From: Porogramme epimiltina
Taxonomy: Eukaryota > Basidiomycota > Agaricomycetes > Polyporales > Polyporaceae
NCBI GenBank assembly: GCA_900155495.1
Contig: FTLJ01000053.1
Span: forward strand, 1 to 64,000
Direction: 5' to 3'
DNA length: 64,000 bases
Shown in pieces: positions 32,815 through 44,843 of this stretch; positions within the stretch are counted from its first letter, which is position 1; every line of letters begins with the position of its first letter. Under the pieces are notes generated by a model that searched no databases, was not told the origin of the DNA, and was given only the letters and a program-made list of their open reading frames with translations. The translations under genes and the position numbers were made by a program.

Positions 32815-34712
32815 CTAAAGGTCACTCCCCCGCGGCAACCAGTACTGTGGTCTCTCCTTCTCTCCGAGCGGCCAGTACTTCTCCGCGTCCTCTGGGCACC
32901 AACCCTCCCGCGACTCGAGCGGTACGGCGAACTCGTCGGGGCCTGGCACGCTGCACTCCCCGACGATGCCTTTCGTAGCGTCCCTGAGGAACTTCGCAAT
33001 GCCGTTGGAATACTGCGTACGGGGGTGCTGGCCGGGGAGCTCTTCCCAGTGCTGGTATGCAAGCCGTTTTACTGGTTTCCCGGCTCTGGCGCGCGCAGAA
33101 AGCGCGTTGATGAGTGAGGCAGGGGGGAGTGCATACTGGGGTATAGCGTCCATGTCTGCCCTAGGGTCGTGCAAGTCTTGGAGGACTGAACCGTGCGTCG
33201 CTGCGTATGCGTCAACCTCTGAATGTTATTCTGAGGCCGAGTGAAATAAAGCTTACCTGCACGGGACGCGGTGGAAGGAACGTCTTCTGGGCTCGTTTCC
33301 GGGCCTGAGTACGACGCGATAACGTCTGCGCCGGCAAGGTCTGCATCATTGCCGTAGTGCTCCATCCATATCTGATTGTGTGTAATGTCGAACGCGAGAG
33401 ATTCCAACGCCGGGAGAAGGAGAGACTCTGCGCGCCCATCTGGAGCTCCAAAGAGGTGGAAAAACTCATGGTACTTGGACGCGTCTCCATGTCGAAGGGG
33501 GTTGCCAAACCACAAGGTATGAAGACGAACTCCGAGGTGGGTCAACTGCGGGAAACTCTGAAGGAGCGGAGAGAGAGTAGAGGAGTTGACGATGTCGACG
33601 TGAAGTGACGTCAGGTTCGGGAACGTGGATGTTTCTAACAGGGAACAAAGCCACGATGTCCACGAGGCTGTCTCGTTGAAATGCACGTCATGGACTCCTG
33701 TGTTCAGCCATACGCCACCCGTGGGGGCTTCGGCCCGTAAGTGAAAATGCAGGATACTGTGCAAGGCAACTTCGAGGTGTGTGATTTGGTCCTTCATCGG
33801 TAGAGGGGGTAGTGGACGGAGGTCGGTCAAGAAAGGGTCATGGACGATATGATCCAAGCGAATCCATACATTCTGCGGCATGGAGGTCTTGGAGATCACG
33901 GAGAAACAGCTGTCCAAATCCCCGCCCACGAGAACGCAGGAGCGCAGCTTGGGGAGAACCACGGTTCCAGAATGGTTGACAGCTCCGACGTTGTCTAGGT
34001 TCAATCCTTGCGGGTGTACTATGTGGAGGAACTCGAGTTTCGGGGTTTTATTCAACAGTGGAAGCAACGGTGGTTTGTCCCGGATACCACCAAACGCGAA
34101 TCTGGGATCGGCGGATAGATAGAGGTGCGTAAGACTAGGAAAGCGGGCATCAGCAGGGAACCACAAGGCCGCGGGACGTAGGGCGAGAGCTGAAAGTGAA
34201 CTACAAATCTGTGGGCTGAGGTGCTGGCGGGTCATGGGCACACTGTAGCGCATCGACTCTTCGTTGTATGCAATTATAAGACATTCGAGGTCATTCGGCA
34301 CTGCACAGTCGAGTAGAGGCGAAATGTTGCAGGGCATGTGTGAGAAGGAAAAGGTGAGCCTGCGTATGCGCTGACCGTAGGCACGGAAGATAGTAGAGGC
34401 GTCCGAGATGTGTTCCTTGATCGTGAGTCGCAGCGAGAGAGGCAAATCACGCGACCGGCGGGTGAATTCGTTGAATCGGTCGATGTTGTCGTTATCGACA
34501 CGAGTCCAGAAGGCAGGAAAACAAATGACGAGGTCTCTCCATCGATGACACACATGAGTCAAACGGAGTAGAGAAGATACGTCGGGCTTTGTCACAAGAG
34601 AGTCCCGTGCACCACTTCGAGCCGCGATATTCAAGAAGGATTTGAACAGGAGAATGAGAAGCTCGTCCGGCAGATTGTTTATAGGGCTCATTTGGTTGAG
34701 CTCTTCGGCCAT
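32815..34712 (-). CDS. F-box domain protein (F-box 4), duplicated copy
   Basis: Two exons (34712-33257, 33218-32815) around a 38-nt intron join in frame to 619 residues. The start MAEELNQMSPINNLPDELLI matches F-box 2; an in-frame ATG three codons upstream (34721) is also possible. F-box at residues ~12-60 (LPDELLILLFKSFLN, HVCHRWRDLV). Leucine-rich repeats and the C-terminal block (KPVKRLAYQHWEELP, GECSVPGPDEF, GWCPEDAEKYWPLG) follow. It is nearly collinear with F-box 2 and both frames are intact, so both copies appear to be under selection or the duplication is recent. A TATATA element on the minus strand near 35085 may be its promoter, which would imply a long 5' leader. Confidence 0.85.
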
Positions 34713-35160
34713 CCTGATCATGCTTCCTTGAGCCAGTCTCCAAACCGAGATGATCTAAACATGTATATGGATTAGAGGGTCTGAGCGATCTTCTTGTTTG
34801 AGCCGACGGTGAATATCCGAACCTGAGCGTGGCTAAAGTAACGATGTCAGGGAACACCTTGTCTCTGGAAAAACGGGTGGTTTTCTGACCTGTGAGACCT
34901 GGTGGACATCGCAGACCGCATTGCAGTGGTGAGGATGCCAAGGTGCATTTGAAAGAGGTCTTCCAACGACGCCATATTCGAAATAACGATCACCGAGGTG
35001 TTAGGCGGCTGAGCTCAGTGGGTGCTATGGCACGATGTCTGTGATAAGAGTATTCGATGGTCTGAGGGAGAGATGCAGAGGGCGTATATATGAGTTGAAA
35101 CCGAAGCCTCCCCACTGCCTGCTGTATGCCGTGCGGCGCCAGCGTTGCGGTAGTGCTTAC
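32815..35160 (-). repeat. Segmental duplication, copy 2 (F-box gene plus upstream region)
   Basis: This is the counterpart of 27057-29560, direct orientation, about 5.7 kb away. The upstream similarity includes ATTCGATG.TCTGA..NAGAGATGCAGAGGGCG just before the putative TATA region. Confidence 0.75.
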
Positions 35161-35636
35161 GTTGGCACGATGTGTCACGTACTTGACGCGTCAATCACGC
35201 TACAGGAAGCTTGCGGCTTTCGTGCCGGCCTGTTCCGGGATCCGGCGGATCCGGAGCCGGCCGCGCGCCCGTCTCAACGCACCCGCTTTTGGTTGCTCGC
35301 TCTGAGCCTCTGACCTCGGAGTCGCGCTCCAAGGCGAGTTCTCCGTCGCTATTCAAGTAACAGAACGGAATCACCCCTCCGTATGTCGTACTGTGTGATA
35401 TCTCATTGCATCTCTCAAAACTCAACTTGCCTATCAGTGATCTCCCCCGGTGAGTACCAGGTGGACACTCCGGAATACATTGCCGCAAACGTAATTGTGC
35501 AGAGCCATAGGTATGTCATATACAGGCGAAGGCTCTGACCATATACTCATGAAACCTGTTCAAAGGCTGTAGCTTGTCTTACATCCAAGCATTATCAAGC
35601 ACTGGTGACGAGATCGTCGCTCCTGCCAGTTCGAGA
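34713..35636. other. Divergent promoter region between two F-box genes
   Basis: The left part is the duplicated F-box upstream segment. The right part contains a possible extra 5' exon for the plus-strand F-box gene: an open frame from ATG 35383 to a GTATGT donor at 35511, then an acceptor near 35571 joining in frame. No other gene is seen. Confidence 0.4.
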
Positions 35637-37697
35637 ATGGTCCACATCAACAGCCTACCGGACGAGCTTCTAATTCACATTTTCAAGATGATGAATCCGA
35701 TGATCTGGGATGTCGAAGAATGCAATACCATTGGATGGGAGGGCATGAACTTTCCGGTCATCCCTTCTCCACTCGTTTGTCTCACCCACGTATGCCATCG
35801 ATGGCGCGAGCTCGCGATCGACTGCTCGACGCTCTGGACTCGTGTTAGCAACCGGAAACCTGGTCAGCTTGAAGAGTTTGTCCGAAGGTCCAAACACCTC
35901 CCCATGTCATTTTACTTGCAAATCCAGCGCCCGGAAGATGCCATGCAGACCGTTATCGACCATGGACCACGCATTCGTAGGCTCGATATCCGCACGAATA
36001 TGGTCCAGCTGGACATTTCACCACTGCTCTCCTTCGACCCGACCGCCTTGGAATGTGTTACATTCTCATGCGACGTCGATGAAGGAATCGAATATGCCTT
36101 AGACGATATACGCGTATCTCAACCTCAAATCCTCAACGGTCACTCGACTTCCCTTTGTGCCCTTGGACTGTCCCCCGTCACCGTTTGGCTTCCATCGAAC
36201 CATTTTCCCAGCCTCACGTACCTCTTCCTATCTTTCGACACATTCGTCGCCGAAGTCTCCGTCTCTCATTTTCTCAATTTCCTGAGGAATACTCCCGCTC
36301 TCGAGTTCCTGCACCTGGCCGCCATCGACGACTTGTGCAAGTTCGGTTACGACCCAGCCGTCGACATCGACGACCACGTCCGTCTCGAACATCTCCGTTC
36401 TTGTGTCGTTGTGGAATCTCAAATCGAGAACGCCTTCGAGCTCCTCCGTGAACTCGAACTCCCTCCCACCGCTCGGATTCGCCTCATGGAGATAGAGTCG
36501 TCAGGGAGCGACGCTCCACCGCCTTTACCGTCCATGGCCGTCTTGGACACAGTTACACGACTGGAAATCGCTGCCGATGACTGGTTTATCCACCTCATAG
36601 CCGAGGGGCCTGTGGGCGGCTTCTGGCTCGAGGCGGACATATATGAAGCGGTCGGGATTAACAGCTGGGGCACGTGGCTTTACGGCCTTCACGAGATGGT
36701 CCCACTCGCTCAAGTGACGTCTCTCAACTTGTACATCGCAAGACAGGGCCCCTGCATCCCCAACATCCTCAAGACGATGACCGCTTTAACGTACCTTGGC
36801 GTCCGCCTAGATGGGGACGTGTCGTCCGCAGTGCCGTCCTCCCGCCCGGGCCCTCTGTCCCGTGTCGCCCACTGGCTCTTCGACACTCTCGGCAGACCAA
36901 ACTTGCACAACTGTCCTATGTTGGAGACGCTCGCGGTCGATCTCTTCCAGAGCCCTAACGACGAGTATCCCTCCTCTGACGACAATGGCGGCGACGAGGA
37001 CAGCTCAGAGGATGCAGACAGAGATGATACGAAGAGAAAGGGAGACGATTACGGGTCTCATGACACGAAGCGCGCGGAAGGAGGCGAATGGGAAGGCAAA
37101 CGAAAAGGCAAGGACGTGGACGAAGGCGAAGGCGAGGACGAGGACGGGGTTGAAGACGAAGATGACGACGACGACGACGACGACGACAACGACGACGACA
37201 ACGACGACGAAGACGAAGACGAGAGTGAAGACGACGAGGTGGCGTTTCGCCGTGTGTGGCGAAAGCTCAAGGCTATGGATGGCATCGAGGATTCTAGCGA
37301 TGAAGATGAATGCGACTGTGCAGGGTGCGCGCTCGCTCGCCGAACCGGTGGCAGTGAAGCCGGGAACGTAGGGCGCCGAATGGTGCCCCCTGGTCTCATT
37401 CATGCACTTGCCCTCCGCGCACGCTCTGGTCGCTCAGTACAGCGCCTCGTATTCAAGCCCTGGGCCAAAGACACTACCATGAGGAGGGTAGGCCCGCAAC
37501 GTCTCAACTCCTATGTACGCGACTTGGAGGTGACCATCGGGAAGTACGTGGGGAAGATTCATGTCCCGCAGTCCAACATCCCGGCTGTGCAGTTTACTAT
37601 GAGGGACTCTTGGCGCATTGAAGGGGCGGAGAAATATTGGACAATTCCGGATGACGAACGGCCAAGCTACCGGCTTCCTTGGGAGAATGGGGACTGA
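35637..37697 (+). CDS. F-box domain protein with poly-acidic insert (F-box 5)
   Basis: From ATG 35637 one frame encodes 686 residues beginning MVHINSLPDELLIHIFKMM. The F-box covers residues ~5-65 (LTHVCHRWRELAIDCSTLW), with leucine-rich repeats after it (LTYLFLSF, LEFLHL, LTYLGV). A highly acidic stretch at residues ~460-545 contains nine consecutive Asp and many Glu. It is followed by the family C-terminal block (RSVQRLVFKPWAKD, KIHVPQSNIPAVQF, RIEGAEKYWTIPDDE). The frame is open upstream to 35571, and a spliced 5' exon from ATG 35383 would add about 64 residues. The acidic insert is encoded by GAC/GAA repeats prone to slippage. SCF substrate adaptor by domain; substrate unknown. Confidence 0.84.
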   Translation: MVHINSLPDELLIHIFKMMNPMIWDVEECNTIGWEGMNFPVIPSPLVCLTHVCHRWRELAIDCSTLWTRVSNRKPGQLEEFVRRSKHLPMSFYLQIQRPEDAMQTVIDHGPRIRRLDIRTNMVQLDISPLLSFDPTALECVTFSCDVDEGIEYALDDIRVSQPQILNGHSTSLCALGLSPVTVWLPSNHFPSLTYLFLSFDTFVAEVSVSHFLNFLRNTPALEFLHLAAIDDLCKFGYDPAVDIDDHVRLEHLRSCVVVESQIENAFELLRELELPPTARIRLMEIESSGSDAPPPLPSMAVLDTVTRLEIAADDWFIHLIAEGPVGGFWLEADIYEAVGINSWGTWLYGLHEMVPLAQVTSLNLYIARQGPCIPNILKTMTALTYLGVRLDGDVSSAVPSSRPGPLSRVAHWLFDTLGRPNLHNCPMLETLAVDLFQSPNDEYPSSDDNGGDEDSSEDADRDDTKRKGDDYGSHDTKRAEGGEWEGKRKGKDVDEGEGEDEDGVEDEDDDDDDDDDNDDDNDDEDEDESEDDEVAFRRVWRKLKAMDGIEDSSDEDECDCAGCALARRTGGSEAGNVGRRMVPPGLIHALALRARSGRSVQRLVFKPWAKDTTMRRVGPQRLNSYVRDLEVTIGKYVGKIHVPQSNIPAVQFTMRDSWRIEGAEKYWTIPDDERPSYRLPWENGD
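37160..37225 (+). repeat. GAC/GAT/GAA trinucleotide tract in F-box 5
   Basis: Near-perfect GAC repeats interrupted by AAC and GAA encode the poly-Asp core of the acidic insert. Confidence 0.85.
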
Positions 37698-38734
37698 TAG
37701 TATGCTCTTAGGTTATCGCCACGAAGTTGAATTCGAGGGGCTATCTGGAGTTAGACAGCACAGTTTATGTCAAATATAATGGTTTTATTCTGGTTGCTCT
37801 GATACTGGGAGAAATAGGCCAACTCCGCCTGCTTCACTGCCCAGCAGCTGCCCGCGTGGCACGTCGCGCGAGAATGTGACAGGAACGTGACGGGACGCGT
37901 ATGTCACGGTAGGCGTTGTCACGTTTGCTCGACGCTGACAGCTCCAAGCCTGGCACTCTCTTCTCCGTCCACCTCCCCCCTTAGTCTTCCCTCAGTGTCG
38001 CTCTCCAAACGCTCATACTCGCCGTTGGAGCTTTCAGGAAATGTCCAGAGCCCCCCTCTTCTCCAATCGAACTTCATAATGAATGCTGAAGCCTGAGGCG
38101 TTGGAAGCACCATTCCCATCAACTGCACGGTTCGGAAAACAAGGGTCATGCGCCTACAACGTCCAGGGTAGACATATCTGCAACAGAAGGCATCTGAGGA
38201 GGGCTGATTATGTCCTGTCATAGGCAGGGGTCTTCCGTGGGGTTGGAGTTACGTGAGTCGCACTGTTTACTGGCTTGTATCGCCGTCTGACTGGGCTTCG
38301 TACTGGACTCCGTGTGCTTGCATATAAGCCTGAGTATGCACGTGTTCTAACACACGCGCTTGCATGTAGGAAGCTGCTGGTCGGCCCTGCGCCGCGCCGC
38401 TGCAGGCATTTACCACAGCCTCTACGTCACGGCTTCAGCACCACGGCTATTGTACAATACCACGGCTTCCAGCCAAGTTCCCCTTCACTATCATCAACAC
38501 ATTTCGCGGTGAGTATAGCTAAGAGTGAACGGTGCGATGGACTTGGCTCGCGCAGGGGAGAGCGTGTACACCTACCCACGGATTCGCGGGGGTATGAAAG
38601 CACCTTTTGCTTGCCATTTCTTTGTCCTTGTATCGTCGCGGCCCCTGACCATCGCGTAATGCTCTGTGACGTCGGCGTGCTTTGGCAGTCCTTTGTATTT
38701 GACAATGACCTTTGCTGATTTCGATGTCTATTAG
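37698..38734. other. Intergenic region between two plus-strand F-box genes
   Basis: No gene is supported. The only open frames are short and lack any recognisable domain. Confidence 0.5.
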
Positions 38735-40624
38735 ATGGCGGCGGGAAACCGCGTTTGCAACTCATCTTTCCTCCACCGGCTCGGCGAAGAAGACCATTTT
38801 GACCGTTTCTACGAAGGTCTTTCAAGCGGGTGAGTGTCGGTGCGATTGCGAGACTTGGGCTATCTCTGACGCACACGTAGGAGTGAGATGATCGCCTCCA
38901 CCACGTCTATCGGCAGCCTTCCTGAGGAACTTTTCCTCGAGATCGTCAAGGGGGTCATCGGGTGCGACCAATCGTCTCCGGTATCGGCCGACGATGCGAA
39001 GCACTATGGACTCAAACGAGTACGCACATTGCTCGCCGTCACGCACGTATGCCGCGTCTGGCGGCGCGTGTCCCTGGATCATCCCCTCCTCTGGGCCCAT
39101 ATCACCGTCACAGGCAATCGCTTACTCCTCGAGGCATTCCTTCTACGAGCGGGAGACTGCATGGTTTCTGTCCACTGGTTCAAGGCCCCACTAGCCCCAG
39201 GGCCCTACACCACTATCTTCGATCTTGTGCGCGATCACGGCTCTCGTATCCGTCGTCTCGAGCTCTACTGTCCGCAGAATGTGTCCAATAGCAACTTTCA
39301 ACTCCTACCGTTCCCTACGCCGCCACTCCGATGCCTTCGTTATCAATGTGCCTCATCACCTGGATGCGCGTCGGAACCTCAATCCATTGGTGACGGCAAT
39401 GCGACGATGGTGGAAGCCCTCTTCATTGAACGGGTCATGTTTCGGCTGCCATCCAACTCGTTCCCCAACCTCACCCATCTTTACCTCTCCCTGGCCCTGG
39501 TGACCGTTGAAGAAACTCTAGCACCCCTGATCTACTTCCTTTCACGGCTGCCCAACGTCGAGATCGTTCATTTGACCAGGTCGTTATGCCCTGACCGGCT
39601 CCCGTTCTTTTACCCCCCACCTCCATGCCACGGGCGTGCAAATCTTCCGCGCCTACGCTCTATGACTTTCCACAACCTTCCTATCAACTATCCAAGGACT
39701 CTTCTACGTCACCTCCGCCTCCCCCCTACGGCTCTTGTGGCGTTACAGGAGATGCGTCCCTCAGCCAACTCGGTGGGTGACCTTCGTGCATGCCTGACCT
39801 CCCTTGACGCGAACATTCGACTCGCCACCCACCTTGACATCGTTGTAATGGACGAGGTGATCACGATCGTCGCGGACGGACCCTTGACAGGGGTATGGGT
39901 CAATGCGTACCTGACTACTTGGCAACAGCCGCGCGTCTGGCTCTTTTCAATCCTCAAGGAACTCCCGCTCCAACACATCACAACGCTACACATCCAGGCG
40001 GACGACTTTCGCGCCTTCCACTTTCACGGGCTCTTCCCCCTCCTACCCGAGCTTACGACACTCCGGCTCGTCCTCTCGATGACATCCCGAGTCCCCCCCC
40101 TGGAGACGCGCTGGTTCAAACGTCGTGGACCCAGTGTCACTGATGCCGTGGGAGATTTCGCTGTTGCCCTCGCATCGGGCGACCCTCCTGTCTGCCCCCA
40201 CCTCACATCGCTCGAGCTCTGTTTCGCCTACTTCCGCCCCAAAATAGCACGTGACGTCACCACGTTCCTCAGAAACATGCTGCGCGGTCGCCGACACAGT
40301 GGCTGTCCTCTGCACTCGGTCGTGGTCCAACCCACGCCACTGACGTCCAAGCGTGCGCGCAACTCCAACATGGGGCGAGAGTATAGGGAAGAGGTGGAGT
40401 GGACGGACTGGATATGTGACGTGCTGCCGGGGTTCGAGGAGTTGAGGTGGTATCTCGCCGAGGGAGGCGAGTCCGTGGTGGAGTTACCAACTGCGACGCT
40501 TGGCGCGTTCGAGAGGCGGGATGTGTGGAACGTGGAAGGCGCGCAGCGGTATTGGCAGGTGGAGGAGCCCAAGTACCACGTCTGGCCATGGTGTCCGAGA
40601 AGCCGGTTCAGGCGCTTCCAGTGA
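38735..40624 (+). CDS. F-box domain protein (F-box 6)
   Basis: Exon 38735-38829 and exon 38881-40624 are separated by a 51-nt intron (GTGAGT donor, CTCTGAC branch-like motif, CGTAG acceptor) and join in frame to 612 residues. The F-box is at residues ~40-95 (IGSLPEELFLEIVKG, THVCRVWRRVSLDHPLLW). Leucine-rich repeats follow (LTHLYLSLALV, VEIVHL, ITTLHIQ). The C terminus ends WNVEGAQRYWQVEEPKYH, the same motif class as its neighbours. If the upstream exon is not used, translation could begin at ATG 38888. No acidic insert is present. Substrate unknown. Confidence 0.82.
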
Positions 40625-40734
40625 CTGGGATGGGCGGAGAAACGGTGGCGTTGATATTGGGTATGGAGTGATAGCTACGAATACATGTAAAACGAGACTC
40701 TAGGGGTATGATACAGTCGCCACCGATTACGCGT

Positions 40735-43074
40735 TCACGCATTCTTCCCGCTCTGCTGCAGCGCCGCGAACTCCTCCACGAACTCCTCCATCGCGTCAAG
40801 CGCCTCCACGAGATGCTTGTACCGCAGCGCCTCATCACGGCTGAGCGCGAGCGACGTCGCGGTTCGGCACGCGTTCTTGATCTGCCGTCCGTTGATGTCG
40901 CGCGCCGCGAGGCCCTCGATGCGCCCATCGTCGAGCTCGGCGGACGGGAGGCCAGCCTTGGTGAGGAACGCTTGCCAGATCTGGGCCTTGGTTGCGCGCG
41001 AGAGCTCGGTGAAGTGGAGCGCGACGTGGATGCGCGAGAGGAAGGCCTCGTCGAAGGTCGTGATGCGGTTCGTGGTGAGGAAGAGGATGCCGCGGTAGTA
41101 CTCGACGTGCCGGAGGAAGACGGCGACCATCGCATTGCGCTCCATGTCGTGCAAAGAACGCTGTTCGAGGAAGACATCCGCCTGGTGGAGAGATGCAGGT
41201 GAGAAGAGGGCGCTTGGGTGGAAAGAGACTTAGACATACCTCATCGATGAGAAGCACCGCGTTCCAGCTCGCGGCGAGCTCGAACGCATCCTTGAGCGCG
41301 TCGTCCAGGTCCCTCGCGCATGTCCCGAGATCGCCGCTGCCGACGATGTAGAGCGGGCGGCGGAGGTGCTCGCTCGTCGCCTCCGCAGACATCGTCTTGC
41401 CGACTCCGGGCGGGCCGAACAGGTTGATAACGAGGCCCTGGCCCTTGCCGCGCACGAAGTCGTCGAAGGCCGAGCCGCTCTCGTTGAGTTTCCCGTTGGC
41501 CTCGATAAGCGAGCGAAGGAGTGTCTTGCGCTCCTCCTGAAGGACTAGCCCTGTGAAAGCTTCGTCGTTCCAGTCGATTGGGCCAACATGGTTGACGTTG
41601 AACTCAACTGCGCACGCAATGGTTGTAAGCTAAATTCCTCGGGGGGTAAAAGGAGGACTTACGCCAGAGCTTATCCGAGAGGCTGAAGCCGTACAGGATA
41701 GGAGACGCGAGGAGCAGGTCGTCCTCAGTGAGTGACTCCACACCGTCCTTCCCGTCTTTGAGGGGTAAAAGCTCGTTAGGGGCAGGCGCGTCCCAGTCAT
41801 TCTCAAACTTGACGAAGTTCCCTGCGCACCATCACATAAGCATCAAGCGGGTTCCGGGCGTTCTATAACGTAGGGAACACACCTTTGTCAACCATGACTC
41901 GAGCCTTCACAGTGAACCTCCGGAGCTTGATCTCGCCTTGAACCCACTCGCGCTTAATGCCCGTCCCGCGGTATTGCATGTGGTGTACGCTCGAGAGCGC
42001 CGCCCACTTCCGCGCGCGTGCGATGAGCATTGCGCGCACTCGGGCAGCGTCGGGGTGGTACTCGATCGGGAACGCGCTGAGCGCGTGGATCTTGTGGACG
42101 CCGCTGAAGTGCCGCAGGGTGACATACGTCTCTCCGTACCCGAAGCGCGTACCTGCGGCATGCCGCGCGTCATCGTCTTCCCATCCTATCTCCGCGTCCG
42201 GGTCATCCGCGTCGTCGCCCGCCGCAGAGGCCTCGAGGCCAGCGAGGCAGAGCGAGTAGCATGGGCCGCACTGGGTCATGCCTTTGGTCGCGGTGATGAG
42301 GCGCATCGCGCGGGTCTCGCGCGTGATCGGACAGCGGCGGAGGATGACAGAACCAGGGATGAGGACGGCGTAGAGGAGGTCGAAGGTGATCTCGTTGTGC
42401 GCGGTGAGGGACGCCACGCGCGCAAGAGTTTGGCGGTAGTTCTTGCGAATGTATGAGAGGAACACACGGAGCGCGGCGAGGACGCGCGTGTCTTCTTCGG
42501 TGGGCTCGGCAGCAGCGGCAAGCGTCCGTTCGTGTTCCTCGAATTTCGGGAAGAACGTGATCAAGAGCTTGGGGTCGAGCTAGACACGCCAGGAGTCACG
42601 AAATGAATACGATGCTGCCGAGAAAATGCGACAGAGGCGTACCGTAACAGGCTGTGAGCTCCATGAGAGGCCGCGCACGTCGCCAATGACGTCCTTGCAT
42701 GCCTTGAGGAGGTACACGCTTTTGATGATGATTTCGAAGACGATTTGCCGGTTGCCATTTGCTTTCTCCTCGGGTGTAGGGTATTTGCGTACGACGACGA
42801 AGCAGTATTCATCCCAAGAGTCGTCGGTCGTCTCGATACCGAGAGGCTGAACAAGCTCTGCAGGAACGTCGCCCGGATTCGGAGTATCCTCGTACTCCCA
42901 GCCACTGGGATCCTCTTCCTTGTATCGCGAGTCGACGTACTTGACATCTAAACTCGATGCAGGGGTTTCCTCGCCGGGTGGAGGGGTAGTGGGTGCTGTA
43001 GATGCAGAAGGGGTAGCAGTCTCCGATGTCGCGTCCCTTGTCGTGTCAACGATGCTGGCAGCGTCGGTAGCCAT
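40735..43074 (-). CDS. AAA-type ATPase, fungal family with N-terminal uncharacterised domain
   Basis: Five minus-strand exons (43074-42643, 42579-41883, 41821-41663, 41607-41240, 41181-40735) join in frame to 700 residues. The AAA core has Walker A GPPGVGKT and Walker B AVLLIDEADVF; the last intron splits the latter between LLIDE and ADVF. Sensor-1 and second region of homology read LTTNRITTFDEAFLSRIH. The N-terminal ~450 residues contain a Thr/Pro-rich start and a domain common to many fungal AAA proteins annotated only as P-loop NTPases; I recall the name DUF7025 for it. The basal activity is ATP-driven remodelling of proteins; the target is unknown. It interrupts the F-box array and may be an older resident gene. 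Confidence 0.85.
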
Positions 43075-44843
43075 TGTGGATCCCAGGGGTATTGTGAGGG
43101 AGGATATCGATGGGATCGATGGAGAGCGAAGGTTACGCCCCAGCCGTTTTTATACCACGAACGGCGGTTCCTGCGGTATGCTGAGCGGCGCCGTGTCGCC
43201 GACACGTATGACTCCTGAGGGACTAAGCGCCCAGTACCTGCCGAATGGACCAGTTGCAGTCGCAAAGGCGATGTGCCACGCCTTCGACACGCAGGCGACG
43301 TGATGAATTTGAAAGTAGTATGGAGTCACGCCTGCTTCAGGGGTGGGCAGGTCGAGTCGACCATCGCCCCATAACAGCCCACGCACCGCCTTGCGGTTGC
43401 CGAAGTTGCCTATTTGGACTGGTCGGCACAACATTGCACATTCTCAACCACATGATAAACACTCACTGGGAGTAAGGATGAACGCCGATGAGGGTATGAG
43501 GCGGTAACGAAGGTCAAATATGGCCAAGAGGCTGTGATACAGCCACCGGAAAGGGCCAAGGAGGGGTTTATGATAAGCTCCGAGATCAAAGGGACGAGGA
43601 AAGGTAACCGAATCACCTCGAGGCTTGAGAGAAGCGATAGCGAGCAGGCGATTCCCTCGCCGGAGGAGGCTTGTGGCTTGTTCCCGGTATGAATCGGAAT
43701 CAAGGGGTGTGGCTCGTTGACTTGAGCGGACACGAGGGTGGGCCTTAGTGAGCAAGATCACGGCATATTGTGAAGTAAGTCGGACCTTGAGGTAATCACA
43801 CAATATCAGTACCTTATATTCGGGCCCACTTCGCAGGATAAAGTTCGACTATGAAGTGGGAGCGCAACTATACGTCCGTCGACCATGATATATGTAATGA
43901 ACTTGAATAAGTGCCATATTCGCACCGAAACACATGCCAGTCTCCAATCTTTACATCGCGAATCAGCGAGGTTCAGATATGAATTCGGTGAGAAAAGCGA
44001 CGTCGCAGAGCCAAACGATGAAGAACGTGCACGAAACGCGCGGTGAAACGTTCCGAATGCATCCCATACCCAAGGCATTTGAATCACTCGTGAAGGAAAG
44101 AGGTGTGGGCTGAAATCAATGCGGAAACGTACCGTTTTGCTGTGGAGCACGCATGGCGGGAGGATTCTTCACGATTTAGAGGGCTAAGTGTATCCACGTT
44201 GTAGGGTCATCTACGGGGTAGTGCATTCTCGTCATCGTCCGCGATACATATAACGGGTAAGAGACTCACCTTGAACCAAACGCACAACGTACACACAAGA
44301 TTCAATTCTGGGCGCAATGAAGCTCAGCAACCCCCCTGCCTCCAAATCCATGATCCCTGCATCGCAACTTGAACTTGAAGTTGCGGGTTTGCCTCCACGA
44401 AAATACTGCAGTGACCGCACTGGCCAACGGTTGCTTGACGATACTGTGCTGTGCAGTCGATAGAGTAAGCACAGAAATAGATGCTATATTAGACCAGGAC
44501 GTCCATGGATGGAGTGAGTGAGGACGCCGATAATCGACACGAAGGGCGGAAGGAGGCAGAGACCCGAGCCTCTGAGGCGGTCAGCGAGATGTGACTTTAC
44601 ATCATGTGCCTGTCACGTCACTAAATGACACGGCGACCGTCCGTGACGCGCCTGGCGGAAATCTGGCGGCGGACTCCGTCTACTCTACGCTGCACAACGT
44701 GTGGATTTTCTGTCTTTGTTTGGCCCCCCACTGCGATCGTCGGTGCTTGCCATCGATATATGTATGCACAATAGTCGCCACTTGATATGCGCTTCTTCTA
44801 ACTTGATACTGTAGCATTAGACTAGGCTCATCCATTGGGCATC
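43075..44843. other. Intergenic region upstream of the AAA gene
   Basis: A 94-residue minus-strand frame at 43434-43150 (MLCRPVQIGNFGNRK...) lies 75 nt upstream of the AAA start. It is not low-complexity but has no recognisable domain, and could be an upstream ORF or chance. Nothing else is supported. Confidence 0.4.

Noticed and set aside
43150..43434. 94-codon minus-strand frame upstream of the AAA gene
   Set aside because: No domain, no splice partners, lies in the promoter region; not enough to call a gene.
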